A stretch of DNA of 64,000 bases from positions 248,001 to 312,000 of the forward strand of contig CAVPTW010000005.1 of the NCBI GenBank assembly GCA_963708735.1, read 5' to 3'. A model generated the notes under the pieces. It had not been told where the DNA came from. It did no database searches and saw nothing but the letters and a program-made list of their open reading frames with translations. A program made the position numbers and the translations under genes. Positions 8,857-17,365 of this stretch are shown here, piece after piece. Positions within the stretch are counted from its first letter, which is position 1. Each line of letters begins with the position of its first letter. Source of the stretch: JAGPUQ01 sp963708735. GTDB lineage: Bacteria > Pseudomonadota > Gammaproteobacteria > Pseudomonadales > Porticoccaceae.

Positions 8857-9885
8857 TCACCGGATGCCGTCCGGATTAGCCAACCGCCAGCGCCACACAT
8901 CCGCCATCATCTCATCCAGATCGCGCCGCGCGCGCCAGCCGAGTTCGGCCTGCGCGCGCCCGACATGTGCCCAGGATTCAGCGACATCCCCAGGTCGCTT
9001 GGGCGCCATGACACAGGGCACCGAGCAGCCGCTGGCGCGCTCGAAAGCCGCGACCACTTCCAGGACCGTGGAACCGCGCCCGGTTCCCAGATTCCAGGCG
9101 AAGTAACCGCCGCTGGCCGCGCCTAACACATAGCGCAATGCCGCCACATGGCCTTCCGCCAGATCCATCACATGAATGTAGTCGCGTATCCCGGTGCCGT
9201 CGCGGGTGTGGTAGGTGTTACCGTAGATGTTGAGATGCGGTCGTTTACCCAAGGCGACATCGGCGATATAGGGCACCAGATTGTTGGGAACACCCACTGG
9301 GTCCTCACCCAGTAAACCGCTGTCGTGGGCGCCCACGGGATTGAAATAGCGCAGGGCCGCCACTCGCCAAGGCCCTGACGTGGCGACCGGCGCTGCCACC
9401 AGATCGGCGAGCAAGCGCTCGATCATCAACTTCGTACGCCCGTAGGGATTGGCGGCGGAAAGGGGCGCGGTCTCCTTCACGGGGCTCATGGAACACGCGC
9501 CATAGATGGTTGCCGAAGAGCTGAACAGCAGGTTGCGCACTCCGCTGCGCTCCATCGCAGCACAGAGACTCAGGGTGCCCCCGAGGTTACTCTGGTAGTA
9601 AAGCAGGGGCAGCCGGCAGGATTCCTCCACGGCTTTCACACCGGCCAGGTGGATCACCGCGCGGAATTCGTGTTCCTGGAATATCCGGTCGAGAAACGCC
9701 GCATCCCTGATGTCACCGGTGGCAACCGGTGTCGGCTTCCCGATGATTGCCGCAAGCCGGTCAACCACCGCTGGCCGGCTGTTGCTGAAATTATCCACCA
9801 CGACCGGCTGGAAGCCCGCCTCTACCAGCGCGATGCAGAGATGACTGCCGATATAGCCGGCGCCGCCGGTTACCAGAATTTTCAC
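8857..9885 (-). CDS. galE: UDP-glucose 4-epimerase
   Basis: NAD-dependent interconversion of UDP-glucose and UDP-galactose for surface polysaccharides and LPS. The 342-aa extended short-chain dehydrogenase opens with the Rossmann motif KILVTGGAGYIGSHLC. It contains the catalytic Ser region LLFSSSATIYG, the YxxxK motif in NPYGRTKLMIERL, the RYFNPVGAHDSGLLGEDP loop and YGNTYHTRDGTGIRDYIHV. All key residues are intact. The neighbours are a thioesterase and the alpha ribosomal operon, not other gal genes, so it probably serves glycan synthesis and not Leloir galactose catabolism. Confidence 0.95.
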   Translation of the reverse strand: MKILVTGGAGYIGSHLCIALVEAGFQPVVVDNFSNSRPAVVDRLAAIIGKPTPVATGDIRDAAFLDRIFQEHEFRAVIHLAGVKAVEESCRLPLLYYQSNLGGTLSLCAAMERSGVRNLLFSSSATIYGACSMSPVKETAPLSAANPYGRTKLMIERLLADLVAAPVATSGPWRVAALRYFNPVGAHDSGLLGEDPVGVPNNLVPYIADVALGKRPHLNIYGNTYHTRDGTGIRDYIHVMDLAEGHVAALRYVLGAASGGYFAWNLGTGRGSTVLEVVAAFERASGCSVPCVMAPKRPGDVAESWAHVGRAQAELGWRARRDLDEMMADVWRWRLANPDGIR

Positions 9886-9992
9886 GGCGATGGGCCAATC
9901 AATAGCCGGACCATCGTGAATTCATCAGCCGCAATGGATAGTGCTCGGCACTGCGCGAATACGTGTCCGGAGATGGCAATGCGTCCAACAGG

Positions 9993-10015
9993 AAAAAGCC
10001 GGGCTCGCCCCGGCT
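9993..10015 (-). terminator. Intrinsic terminator of the alpha operon
   Basis: On the minus strand, 27 bases past the rplQ stop, AGCCGGG and CCCGGCT form a 7-bp GC stem around a 5-base loop and are followed directly by a T run (9993-9997). This is a textbook rho-independent terminator and closes the ribosomal superoperon before galE. Confidence 0.9.
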
Positions 10016-10042
10016 CTTGGTTCGCTGGCTTGGGCTTTGCCA

Positions 10043-10438
10043 TTAGTCCTCTACAGCCGCGTCCACATCGCCGTCCGCACGGGGTCGATCAACCAGTTCG
10101 ACATAGGCCATCGGGGCCTTGTCGCCAGCGCGAAAACCGCATTTGAGAATGCGGAGATAGCCCCCGGGGCGGCCTTCGTAGCGCGGGCCAAGCTCGGCAA
10201 ACAGCTTACCCACTGCGGCCTTGTCGCGTAACCGGGCGAAGGCCAGGCGCCGGTTGGCGACGCTGTCGCGCTTGGCTAGGGTGATCAGGGGCTCGGCAAC
10301 GCGCCGCAGCTCCTTGGCCTTGGGCAGTGTGGTGCGAATCAGCTCGTGTTCCACCAGCGATGCGGTCATGTTCCGAAACATCGCCCGGCGATGCGGACTG
10401 GTACGATTCAGTTTGCGGCCGCTGTGAAGATGACGCAT
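10043..10438 (-). CDS. rplQ: 50S ribosomal protein L17
   Basis: Large-subunit protein near the polypeptide exit tunnel. The 131-aa product starts with the invariant MRHLHSGRKLNRTSPHRRAM and has FRNMTASLVEHE and the RNA-binding TLPKAKELR region. A C-terminal acidic tail (ADGDVDAAVED) is slightly longer than in E. coli. It is the last gene of the alpha operon, 64 bases after rpoA and just ahead of the terminator. Confidence 0.98.
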   Translation of the reverse strand: MRHLHSGRKLNRTSPHRRAMFRNMTASLVEHELIRTTLPKAKELRRVAEPLITLAKRDSVANRRLAFARLRDKAAVGKLFAELGPRYEGRPGGYLRILKCGFRAGDKAPMAYVELVDRPRADGDVDAAVED

Positions 10439-10502
10439 GGCTAGGTTCCTCGACGGGTTTTATGACCCGGTTACACTCAGAAAAATCGGCTACTGCCGGG
10501 AT

Positions 10503-11495
10503 TCAATTATCGCCGGCTTTGAGATTTGCCGGCGGCCAGTTCTCGAGCCGCATTCCCAGGGAAAGGCCGCGGGAAGCCAGCATATCCTTGATTTCGGTCA
10601 GCGACTTTTTGCCGAGATTCGGGGTTTTCAGCAGCTCGACTTCCGTGCGCTGAATGAGATCGCCAATGTAATAAATGGCTTCAGCCTTGAGGCAATTGGC
10701 TGAACGCACCGTCAATTCCAGATCATCGACCGGACGCAACAGGATAGGATCGATCTCGCTGTGCCGTTTTTCCGGCTCGGCTTTTCGATCAGTCTCCATA
10801 TCGACGAACACCGCCAACTGCTGCTGCAAAATCGACGCCGCGCGCCGGATGGCCTCCTCCGGCCCAATGCTGCCATTGGTTTCAAGATCGAGCACCAATT
10901 TGTCGAGATCCGTGCGCTGCTCGACACGCGCCCGTTCCACCACATAGGAGACCCGACGCACCGGGCTATAGGACGCGTCCAACCGCAGCTTGCCGATCGA
11001 ACGGGTTTCCTCGTCGCCGCCGTCGCGTGCATCAGCCGGCTCGTACCCCCGCCCGCGCAGAATACGCAACGTCATGTTGAGTTCGGTGTTACCCGATATC
11101 CTGCAAATGACATGCTCCGGATTGTGTATTTCGATGTTGGCGTCGGACTTGATGTCGCCGGCCGTAACTATGGCCGGACCCTTTTTGCGCAGTGACACGC
11201 GCGCATCTTCCTTGCCGTGCATCGAAATGGCAACGTTTTTTAGGTTGAGCAGAATCTCGATCACATCTTCCTGCACACCTTCAATCGCGCTGTACTCGTG
11301 CTGAACCCCATCGATTTCAACTTCAACAATGGCGCAGCCAGGCATCCATGACAACAGGATCCGTCGCAACGCATTGCCCAAGGTATGCCCAAAGCCACGC
11401 TCAAGGGGCTCGAGCACGATCCGCGCATGACTCGGGTCATGGGCGGTGATGTCAATCGAACGCGGGGTAAGCAGTTCTGTGGATGACGTTTGCAT
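10503..11495 (-). CDS. rpoA: DNA-directed RNA polymerase subunit alpha
   Basis: Dimerises to nucleate RNA polymerase assembly; the C-terminal domain contacts UP elements and activators. The 330-aa product has an N-terminal domain (about 1-235) with HTLGNALRRILLSWMPGCAI. An acidic linker follows, then a C-terminal domain with CLKAEAIYYIGDLIQRTE and LGKKSLTEIKDMLASRGLSLG, the helix-hairpin-helix surface that binds the minor groove. It lies between rpsD and rplQ, as in all gammaproteobacterial alpha operons. Confidence 0.98.
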   Translation of the reverse strand: MQTSSTELLTPRSIDITAHDPSHARIVLEPLERGFGHTLGNALRRILLSWMPGCAIVEVEIDGVQHEYSAIEGVQEDVIEILLNLKNVAISMHGKEDARVSLRKKGPAIVTAGDIKSDANIEIHNPEHVICRISGNTELNMTLRILRGRGYEPADARDGGDEETRSIGKLRLDASYSPVRRVSYVVERARVEQRTDLDKLVLDLETNGSIGPEEAIRRAASILQQQLAVFVDMETDRKAEPEKRHSEIDPILLRPVDDLELTVRSANCLKAEAIYYIGDLIQRTEVELLKTPNLGKKSLTEIKDMLASRGLSLGMRLENWPPANLKAGDN

Positions 11496-11537
11496 GTACC
11501 CTCAACTATTTCAGTGCCTGTCGCGTGATGCCGACAA

Positions 11538-12158
11538 TTATTTCGAATAAAGCTCAACGATAAGACTTTCGTTGATCTCACTGGGCAACTCCGAGCGATC
11601 GGGAGCGCGCTTGAAAACGCCTTCCATCTTGTTCACGTCAACATCGACCCAGTCAACAGCGCCACGCTGCGTCGCGAGTTGCAGCGCGGACTGGATCCGC
11701 AGTTGCGCCTTCGCGCGCTCGCGCACACCAATCACATCACCTTCCGCGACCTGGACGGACGGCACATTGACCTTGCGCCCGTTCATCACGATGCAGTTGT
11801 GAGCGATCAGCTGACGCGCTTCCGCGCGGGTGGAACCGAAACCCATCCTGTACACCACGTTATCGAGCCGCTGCTCGAGCAGCTGGAGCAGGTTTTCACC
11901 CGTAACTCCTTTACGGCGCGCGGCAGCTGCGTAATAGTTGCGGAACTGCTTTTCCAGCACACCATAAAGGCGCCGGACCTTTTGCTTTTCACGCAGCTGG
12001 ACACCGTAATCGGACAGCCGGCTGCGCCGCTGCCCGTGCTGACCGGGAATGCTGTCGGCCCGGCACTTGGATTCCAGAGGCCGGATGCCGCTTTTCAGGA
12101 ACAAGTCGGTGCCTTCACGGCGCGACAACTTGCAGGTAGGGCCCAGATATCTTGCCAT
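11538..12158 (-). CDS. rpsD: 30S ribosomal protein S4
   Basis: Primary 16S rRNA-binding protein that nucleates 30S assembly. In E. coli it also represses the alpha operon by binding its leader. The 206-aa product begins MARYLGPTCKLSRREGTDL and has the S4 RNA-binding domain near residues 95-155 (RLDNVVYRMGFGSTRAEARQLIAHNCIVMNG is split here by motif: YRMGFGSTRAEARQ). It lacks the N-terminal zinc cysteine set, so it is the C-minus form. The ribosome site lies in the 30-base gap after rpsK. Confidence 0.98.
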   Translation of the reverse strand: MARYLGPTCKLSRREGTDLFLKSGIRPLESKCRADSIPGQHGQRRSRLSDYGVQLREKQKVRRLYGVLEKQFRNYYAAAARRKGVTGENLLQLLEQRLDNVVYRMGFGSTRAEARQLIAHNCIVMNGRKVNVPSVQVAEGDVIGVRERAKAQLRIQSALQLATQRGAVDWVDVDVNKMEGVFKRAPDRSELPSEINESLIVELYSK

Positions 12159-12188
12159 CGGACTATCGATCCTCTCTATGCTGCGACT

Positions 12189-12581
12189 TCAGACGCGGCG
12201 TTTCTTCGGTGGCCGGCAACCGTTATGCGGAATCGGGGTTACATCAGTGATATTGGTAATCTTGAAGCCCGCGTTATTCAGCGCGCGGACTGCGGATTCG
12301 CGTCCAGGGCCAGGACCTTTTACGCGCACATCTACGTTCTGCATGCCATATTCGAGCGCCGCAGTAGCCGCCCGCTCTGCAGCAACCTGGGCCGCGAACG
12401 GAGTGCTCTTGCGCGAGCCCCGAAAACCAGAGCCTCCGGAAGTCGTCCATACCAGCGCATTGCCCTGACGATCCGTGATGGTCACGATGGTGTTGTTGAA
12501 CGACGCATGCACATGCGCGACGCCGTCAACCACCGTTCGCTTGACTTTCTTTTTTACTACTTTGCTGGGCGCTTTGGCCAT
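12189..12581 (-). CDS. rpsK: 30S ribosomal protein S11
   Basis: Platform protein next to the mRNA exit and the Shine-Dalgarno helix. The 130-aa product carries HVHASFNNTIVTITDRQGN near residue 23 and the C-terminal VTPIPHNGCRPPKKRRV signature. The N-terminus is Lys-rich. It is the second gene of the alpha operon, 27 bases after rpsM. Confidence 0.98.
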   Translation of the reverse strand: MAKAPSKVVKKKVKRTVVDGVAHVHASFNNTIVTITDRQGNALVWTTSGGSGFRGSRKSTPFAAQVAAERAATAALEYGMQNVDVRVKGPGPGRESAVRALNNAGFKITNITDVTPIPHNGCRPPKKRRV

Positions 12582-12608
12582 GGGAACTCTCGCTCGACTA
12601 CGCGCAGG

Positions 12609-12965
12609 TTAACGCTTGATAGGCTTGCGGGGACCCTTACGGGTTCTCGCGTTGGTCTTGGTGCGCTGGCCGCGAGCCGGAAGGCCCCGGCGATGGCGCA
12701 AACCGCGGTAGCACCCGAGGTCGAGCAAACGCTTGATGCTCATATTGACCTCGCGGCGCAAATCACCCTCAACGGCAATTTTGGCCACCGCGCCACGCAC
12801 GGCATCCAGTTGATCTTCCTTCAGGTCGCCGATCTTCGCGGTTTCGGGAACGTTGGCCTGTTCGCAAACGCGCCGCGCCGTTGTCCGCCCTATGCCATAA
12901 ACATAGGTCAGCGCGATAACAGCATGCTTGCTGTCAGGGATGTTGACACCGGCAATACGGGCCAT
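12609..12965 (-). CDS. rpsM: 30S ribosomal protein S13
   Basis: Head protein making the B1a/B1b inter-subunit bridges. The 118-aa product opens MARIAGVNIPDSKHAVIAL and has the helix-two-turn-helix YGIGRTTARRVCE. The basic tail GLPARGQRTKTNARTRKGP contacts the P-site tRNA. It is the first gene of the alpha operon, 93 bases downstream of rpmJ. No convincing promoter is seen in that gap, so it is probably also read through from spc. Confidence 0.98.
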   Translation of the reverse strand: MARIAGVNIPDSKHAVIALTYVYGIGRTTARRVCEQANVPETAKIGDLKEDQLDAVRGAVAKIAVEGDLRREVNMSIKRLLDLGCYRGLRHRRGLPARGQRTKTNARTRKGPRKPIKR

Positions 12966-13058
12966 TCAATTCACTCCAATGCTCATGTTTAACGCTCCCA
13001 CACTGTTCGCGGGGCGCGGAAGGCTAATCGTCAGGATCGTTGAAATCAACAAGTTGAA

Positions 13059-13175
13059 TCAGCCCTGCCGTTGCTTATGGCGCGGCTCCGCACTGCAGAT
13101 GATCCGCAGAACCCCCTTGCGACGAACTTGTTTACAGTTGCGGCAAAGTTTCTTCACCGACGCCCTTACTTTCAT
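13059..13175 (-). CDS. rpmJ: 50S ribosomal protein L36 (zinc-binding form)
   Basis: A 38-aa protein too short for many ORF callers, read directly from the minus strand. It begins MKVRASVKKLCRNCK and ends PRHKQRQG. Cys11, Cys14, Cys27 and His33 form the zinc site of the C-plus L36 type, so this strain's L36 requires zinc. It sits 15 bases after the secY stop, in the usual secY-rpmJ-rpsM position. Confidence 0.95.
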   Translation of the reverse strand: MKVRASVKKLCRNCKQVRRKGVLRIICSAEPRHKQRQG

Positions 13176-13190
13176 CTCACACCTCGTAAC

Positions 13191-14516
13191 TCAACGAATC
13201 CCGCCGCCGTAACCTTTCAGGTTGGCCTTTTTCAACACCGACTCATACTGATGAGACATCAGATGAGATTGGACCTGGGCCATAAAGTCCATGGTCACTA
13301 CCACCGCAATCAACAGCGACGTCCCGCCCAGATAGAACGGCACATTGAAGTAGATGGTCAGAGCCTGCGGCAGCAAACACACGCCGGTTATGTAAATCGC
13401 TCCTATCACGGTCAGGCGCGTGACCACGCCATCGATGTAGCTGGCGGTCTGCTCACCCGGCCGAATGCCCGGCAGATAAGCATTGCCACGCTTGAGGTTG
13501 TCGGCAACCTCCTTCGGATTGAACACCAGCGCCGTGTAGAAAAAACAGAAGAAAATGATCAACCCGGCAAACAGCACACTGTGAAGCAACTGCCCCGGTC
13601 CGAGAAAATAGGCGACGTCCTGAAGCCAGTCCGGCGCGCCTGCCCCCTGCCCGAACATCTGTGTCACAGTCGCTGGAAACAACAGCAGACTGCTCGCAAA
13701 AATTGCCGGAATCACGCCCGCCATGTTGACCTTGAGCGGCAAATGGCTGCTTTGCTGGGCATAAGCTCCGCGCCCCTGCTGACGCTGTGCGTAGTTTACC
13801 GTGATACGGCGCTGACCGCGCTCGATAAACACAACAAAATATATTACCGCCACCGCGATGAGCGCGACGACCAACAGCACGACTATATTGAGCTCGCCTT
13901 GACGAGCCGATTCAAACGCCTGCCCGAGCGCACGCGGCAATCCAGCGACAATTCCCGAAAAGATCAGCATCGAGATGCCGTTGCCAATGCCGCGCTCCGT
14001 GATCTGTTCGCCCAGCCACATCAGGAACACCGCTCCGGCAATCAACGAGGTGACGGCGGTCAGGTAAAACGTCAACCCTGGGTAGTACGCCAACCCCTGG
14101 CCCGCCAGCCCGAATGCCATCCCCGTGCCTTGAATGAGCGCCAGCAGCACCGTCAGATAACGGGTCATCTGGGTCAGCTTGCGCCGTCCCGCGTCTCCCT
14201 CCTTCTTGAGTTGCTCGAGCGCAGGAGTCACCGCGCTTATCAACTGCACGATGATGGATGCCGAGATATAGGGCATCACACCCAGCGCCATGATACTCAT
14301 GCGTTCCAGCGCCCCGCCGGAAAACATATTGAACATACCCAGCAAGGTACCCTGGTTCTGCTTGAACAGACTCGCCACGCGGTCGGGATCAATTCCCGGC
14401 AGCGGAATGTGGGTACCGAGTCGGTACACGACGATCGCCAGCAGCAGAAAACGCAGCCGCGCCCAGAGCTCGGTGAGGCCCTTCTTGTTTACCGCTGGCA
14501 GAGGTTTGCGCGCCAT
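13191..14516 (-). CDS. secY: Protein translocase subunit SecY
   Basis: Channel-forming subunit of the Sec translocon. The 441-aa product is an inner-membrane protein with ten predicted transmembrane helices, the first FLLLAIVVYRLGTHIPLPG. The plug-region motif SGGALERMSIMALGVMPYISA and the cytoplasmic loops that bind the ribosome and SecA are present. It is co-transcribed with the spc ribosomal genes, between rplO and rpmJ. The secE gene in this same window supplies the partner subunit. Confidence 0.98.
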   Translation of the reverse strand: MARKPLPAVNKKGLTELWARLRFLLLAIVVYRLGTHIPLPGIDPDRVASLFKQNQGTLLGMFNMFSGGALERMSIMALGVMPYISASIIVQLISAVTPALEQLKKEGDAGRRKLTQMTRYLTVLLALIQGTGMAFGLAGQGLAYYPGLTFYLTAVTSLIAGAVFLMWLGEQITERGIGNGISMLIFSGIVAGLPRALGQAFESARQGELNIVVLLVVALIAVAVIYFVVFIERGQRRITVNYAQRQQGRGAYAQQSSHLPLKVNMAGVIPAIFASSLLLFPATVTQMFGQGAGAPDWLQDVAYFLGPGQLLHSVLFAGLIIFFCFFYTALVFNPKEVADNLKRGNAYLPGIRPGEQTASYIDGVVTRLTVIGAIYITGVCLLPQALTIYFNVPFYLGGTSLLIAVVVTMDFMAQVQSHLMSHQYESVLKKANLKGYGGGIR

Positions 14517-14524
14517 GGGAATCG

Positions 14525-14971
14525 TTAAACCAACGCCTCCACACTGCCACCAGCGGCCTCTATCGCCGCACGGGCGCCGGCGGTAATGCTCAGCCCGCGA
14601 ACCACCAGGGCCTTGCCCGCATCAAGCTCGCCCGCCAGAAAGATCTTGGCGCGCTCAATGGAACTGCCAATCAGTCCGGCTTGCCGCAACGCCGCCAGGT
14701 CGACCACGCCGCCTTCGATCTGGTTGAGCTCAACCAGGCGAATCTCCGCGCTGCCGCGGCTGATGCGGCTCGTAAAGCCGTATTTCGGCAGGCGCTTCTG
14801 CAAGGGCATCTGGCCGCCTTCGAAGCCCGGACGAACCCGTCCGCCAGACCGTGCCTTTTGCCCCTTATGGCCGCGCCCGCAGGTCTTGCCGTACCCGCAA
14901 CCGATGCCCCTGCCTACACGCTTGGCGGCCGTGTGGCGCCCGGGTGCCGGACTCAGTGTGTTCAGTCGCAT
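14525..14971 (-). CDS. rplO: 50S ribosomal protein L15
   Basis: Late-assembly large-subunit protein. The 148-aa product begins MRLNTLSPAPGRHTAAKRVG. It has the Gly/Arg-rich N-terminal extension (GCGYGKTCGRGHKGQKARSG) that threads into 23S rRNA and a C-terminal alpha/beta domain ending AAIEAAGGSVEALV. The frame stays open upstream to 15091, but that would cover rpmD, so the ATG at 14971 is taken. It lies two bases from the rpmD stop. Confidence 0.97.
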   Translation of the reverse strand: MRLNTLSPAPGRHTAAKRVGRGIGCGYGKTCGRGHKGQKARSGGRVRPGFEGGQMPLQKRLPKYGFTSRISRGSAEIRLVELNQIEGGVVDLAALRQAGLIGSSIERAKIFLAGELDAGKALVVRGLSITAGARAAIEAAGGSVEALV

Positions 14972-14973
14972 GC

Positions 14974-15159
14974 TCAGACCTCTTCCACGCGAATCATGTA
15001 TTCCACTTTGTTGACCATGCCCCGCACAGAGGGCGTGTTCTCCAGTACTACCTGGTGACCAATCTTGCGCAGCCCCAGGCCAATCAGACACGCACGGTGG
15101 CGCGCCAACCGGCCGTAGCTGCTCTTCACCTGGGTCACTTTCAATTTGCTCGCAGTCAT
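14974..15159 (-). CDS. rpmD: 50S ribosomal protein L30
   Basis: A 61-aa protein of the short bacterial L30 type: KLKVTQVKSSYGRLARHRAC, LIGLGLRKIGHQVVLENTPS and VRGMVNKVEYMIRVEE. It lies in the standard position between rpsE and rplO. Confidence 0.97.
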   Translation of the reverse strand: MTASKLKVTQVKSSYGRLARHRACLIGLGLRKIGHQVVLENTPSVRGMVNKVEYMIRVEEV

Positions 15160-15205
15160 CGCTGTAGTTCCGCTGAGGGCCCTTATCAGCCCGGAATTTC
15201 TAGCC

Positions 15206-15712
15206 CTAAATATCGTCGAGACGCTTGCCGCGTCGCGCCGCGACCTGCTCGGGCGCCCGCATGTTCTTCAGGCCCTTGAACGTGGCTCGCACCACGTTGA
15301 CCGGATTGGTGGAGCCATAACACTTCGCCAGAACGTTCTGCACACCAGCGAGCTCCAACACGGCCCGCATGGCACCGCCGGCAATAACACCGGTACCCTC
15401 TGACGCCGGCTGCATATACACCCGCGACGCGCCGTGCTTGGCGGTGATCGGGTACTGAAGCGTGCTGCGACTGAGGTCAACGGAGATCATGTTGCGGCGC
15501 GCAGCTTCCATGGCTTTCTGGATTGCCAGAGGCACTTCGCGCGCCTTGCCGCGACCAAAACCAACCCGACCCTTTCCGTCACCTACCACGGTCAACGCGG
15601 TGAAGCCGAAAATTCGGCCACCCTTGACCGTCTTGGCGACACGGTTGACCTGAACCAGCTTTTCGTTCAAGCCGTCATTAACGTCGGAATCACGAGCGTT
15701 TTGCTTAGCCAT
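15206..15712 (-). CDS. rpsE: 30S ribosomal protein S5
   Basis: Protein at the mRNA entry channel, involved in decoding accuracy. The 168-aa product starts MAKQNARDSDVNDG and has the N-terminal dsRBD-like domain with VNRVAKTVKGGRIFGFTALT and VGDGKGRVGFGRGKA. The loop KGGR, where spectinomycin-resistance changes occur in other bacteria, is wild type. The upstream in-frame extension to 15802 would run into rplR and is rejected. Confidence 0.97.
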   Translation of the reverse strand: MAKQNARDSDVNDGLNEKLVQVNRVAKTVKGGRIFGFTALTVVGDGKGRVGFGRGKAREVPLAIQKAMEAARRNMISVDLSRSTLQYPITAKHGASRVYMQPASEGTGVIAGGAMRAVLELAGVQNVLAKCYGSTNPVNVVRATFKGLKNMRAPEQVAARRGKRLDDI

Positions 15713-15722
15713 TGTGCAACCT

Positions 15723-16079
15723 TCAGAAGTCCAAGCCGCCGGCGCGGGCGGCATCGGCGAGCGCCTTGATTCGCCCGTGATATTTAAATCCGCTACGATC
15801 AAACGCGACGCGAGTGACCCCCGCGAGCGACGCCCGCTCGGCGATCAACCCACCCACGGCGCTCGCCGCCTGGATATTGCCGGTCGCGGACTTGCGCAGC
15901 CCAGCATCCAGGGTAGATGCCTGCGCAACCACCGTATCCTGGCCAGCACTGGTGCGAATCACCTGAGCGTATATGTGCCGTGGGGTCCGATGAACGCACA
16001 ACCTGTCGGCACCGAGCTCCCGGATTTTTGCCCTGGTGCGACGCGCGCGCCGGGCTCGAGCAACTTTCTTCAGACTCAT
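15723..16079 (-). CDS. rplR: 50S ribosomal protein L18
   Basis: 5S rRNA-binding protein of the central protuberance, acting with L5. The 118-aa product has a very basic N-terminus (KVARARRARRTRAKIRELG), then the core RLCVHRTPRHIYAQVI and the C-terminal FDRSGFKYHGRIKALADAAR. Gene order rplF-rplR-rpsE is as expected. Confidence 0.97.
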   Translation of the reverse strand: MSLKKVARARRARRTRAKIRELGADRLCVHRTPRHIYAQVIRTSAGQDTVVAQASTLDAGLRKSATGNIQAASAVGGLIAERASLAGVTRVAFDRSGFKYHGRIKALADAARAGGLDF

Positions 16080-16090
16080 TTGATCACCCG

Positions 16091-16624
16091 CTATTTTTTC
16101 TTGGCTTCTTTACGGCGAACGTTTTCGTCCGCGTAACGCACACCCTTGCCCTTGTAGGGCTCGGGAGGCCGGAAAGCACGAATCTCGGCCGCGACCTGCC
16201 CCAGCTGCTGCTTGTTCGCCGCCTTCAACAGTATCTCGGTCTGGCTCGGCGTCTCCGCAGTAACTCCCTGGGGCAGGGTGTACTCGACCGGATGGGAATA
16301 TCCGAGAGTGAGATTTACCTTGTTGCCCTGAACCTGGGCCCGGTAGCCAACGCCAACGAGCGTCAGCCGCCGCTGAAATCCCTCACTCACACCAACAACC
16401 ATGTTGTTCATGAGCGCGCGGGTGGTTCCGGCCATGGACCGGGCTGTCGTTGCCGCGCTGCGCGCCGCCACGCTGAGCATGCCGTCGGCATGATCAACCT
16501 GAACATCACTGTGAATCGCCAACGTGAGGGAGCCATTACGCCCCTTCACGGACAGCACACCGCGATCAATATGAACCTCCACCCCTTTGGGCAGAAGAAC
16601 TGGATACTTGGCTACTCGGGACAT
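16091..16624 (-). CDS. rplF: 50S ribosomal protein L6
   Basis: Located near the sarcin-ricin loop and factor-binding site. The 177-aa product has two tandem L6 folds: VHIDRGVLSVKGRNGSLTL in the first, and the signature PPEPYKGKGVRYADENVRRK near the C-terminus in the second. It lies 12 bases after rpsH. Confidence 0.97.
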   Translation of the reverse strand: MSRVAKYPVLLPKGVEVHIDRGVLSVKGRNGSLTLAIHSDVQVDHADGMLSVAARSAATTARSMAGTTRALMNNMVVGVSEGFQRRLTLVGVGYRAQVQGNKVNLTLGYSHPVEYTLPQGVTAETPSQTEILLKAANKQQLGQVAAEIRAFRPPEPYKGKGVRYADENVRRKEAKKK

Positions 16625-16636
16625 CGCAATTATCCG

Positions 16637-17029
16637 TCAGAATACCGTGCAAAGGACTTCGCCGCCCACGCCAGCCGCTCGGGCCGCGCGGTCAGACATG
16701 AGCCCACTACTGGTTGACACAACCGCCACACCCAGGCCTCCACGCACGACTGGCAGCTCATCGGCTCCCGCGTAGCGTCGCAACCCGGGTCGGCTGATGC
16801 GAATAATCTCTTCGATGACGGGCTTGCCTTCGAAGTACTTCAAATCGATGCGCAGCTCTTTCTTCACGTCACCCGTCACATCGAAACCCTCAATGTAACC
16901 TTCATCCTGCAACAGACGGGCAACGGCGACGCGCAACTTTGAGGAAGGCATCACGACATGCGGGCGGGCTCGGGACTGCGCATTGCGTACGCGTGTCAGC
17001 ATATCGGCCAGTGGATCTTGCATACTCAT
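16637..17029 (-). CDS. rpsH: 30S ribosomal protein S8
   Basis: Central-domain 16S rRNA binder; in E. coli it also represses the spc operon by binding rplE mRNA. The 130-aa product opens MSMQDPLADMLTRVRNAQSR and ends with the RNA-binding VVSTSSGLMSDRAARAAGVG and GGEVLCTVF. It lies between rpsN and rplF. Confidence 0.97.
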   Translation of the reverse strand: MSMQDPLADMLTRVRNAQSRARPHVVMPSSKLRVAVARLLQDEGYIEGFDVTGDVKKELRIDLKYFEGKPVIEEIIRISRPGLRRYAGADELPVVRGGLGVAVVSTSSGLMSDRAARAAGVGGEVLCTVF

Positions 17030-17055
17030 TGCTGAAAATCTCCTCTAGCGACCAA

Positions 17056-17361
17056 TTACCAACTCGCCTTGACCAAACCCGGAACGTCGCCGCGCATCGC
17101 GGCTTCACGCAATTTGTTGCGGCACAGCCCGAATTTCCGGTATACACCCCGGGATCTGCCGGTGATGGCGCAACGCGCGCGCTGGCGCACCGGACTTGCA
17201 TTGCGCGGCAATTTCTGGAACCGCTGCTGCGCTGCCCACCGCTCTTCGTCAGAAGTGCGCGGATCGCTGATGATCGCCTTCAACTGCTTGCGCTTGACCG
17301 CGTATTTAGCCACGGTCTCCGTGCGGCGCCGCTCCCGTTCCTTCATGCTCAACTTGGCCAT
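17056..17361 (-). CDS. rpsN: 30S ribosomal protein S14 (zinc-independent form)
   Basis: A 101-aa long-form S14: MAKLSMKERERRRTETVAKY, with RNASPVRQRARCAITGRSRG and the C-terminal LREAAMRGDVPGLVKASW. The CxxC zinc motifs of the short form are absent. It sits five bases from rplE, so the two are likely coupled. Confidence 0.97.
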   Translation of the reverse strand: MAKLSMKERERRRTETVAKYAVKRKQLKAIISDPRTSDEERWAAQQRFQKLPRNASPVRQRARCAITGRSRGVYRKFGLCRNKLREAAMRGDVPGLVKASW

Positions 17362-17365
17362 GGCT

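Noticed and set aside
13071..14528. Plus-strand 485-codon frame opposite secY
   Set aside because: Antisense to a well-recognised gene; composition rich in His, Gln and Arg with no domain.
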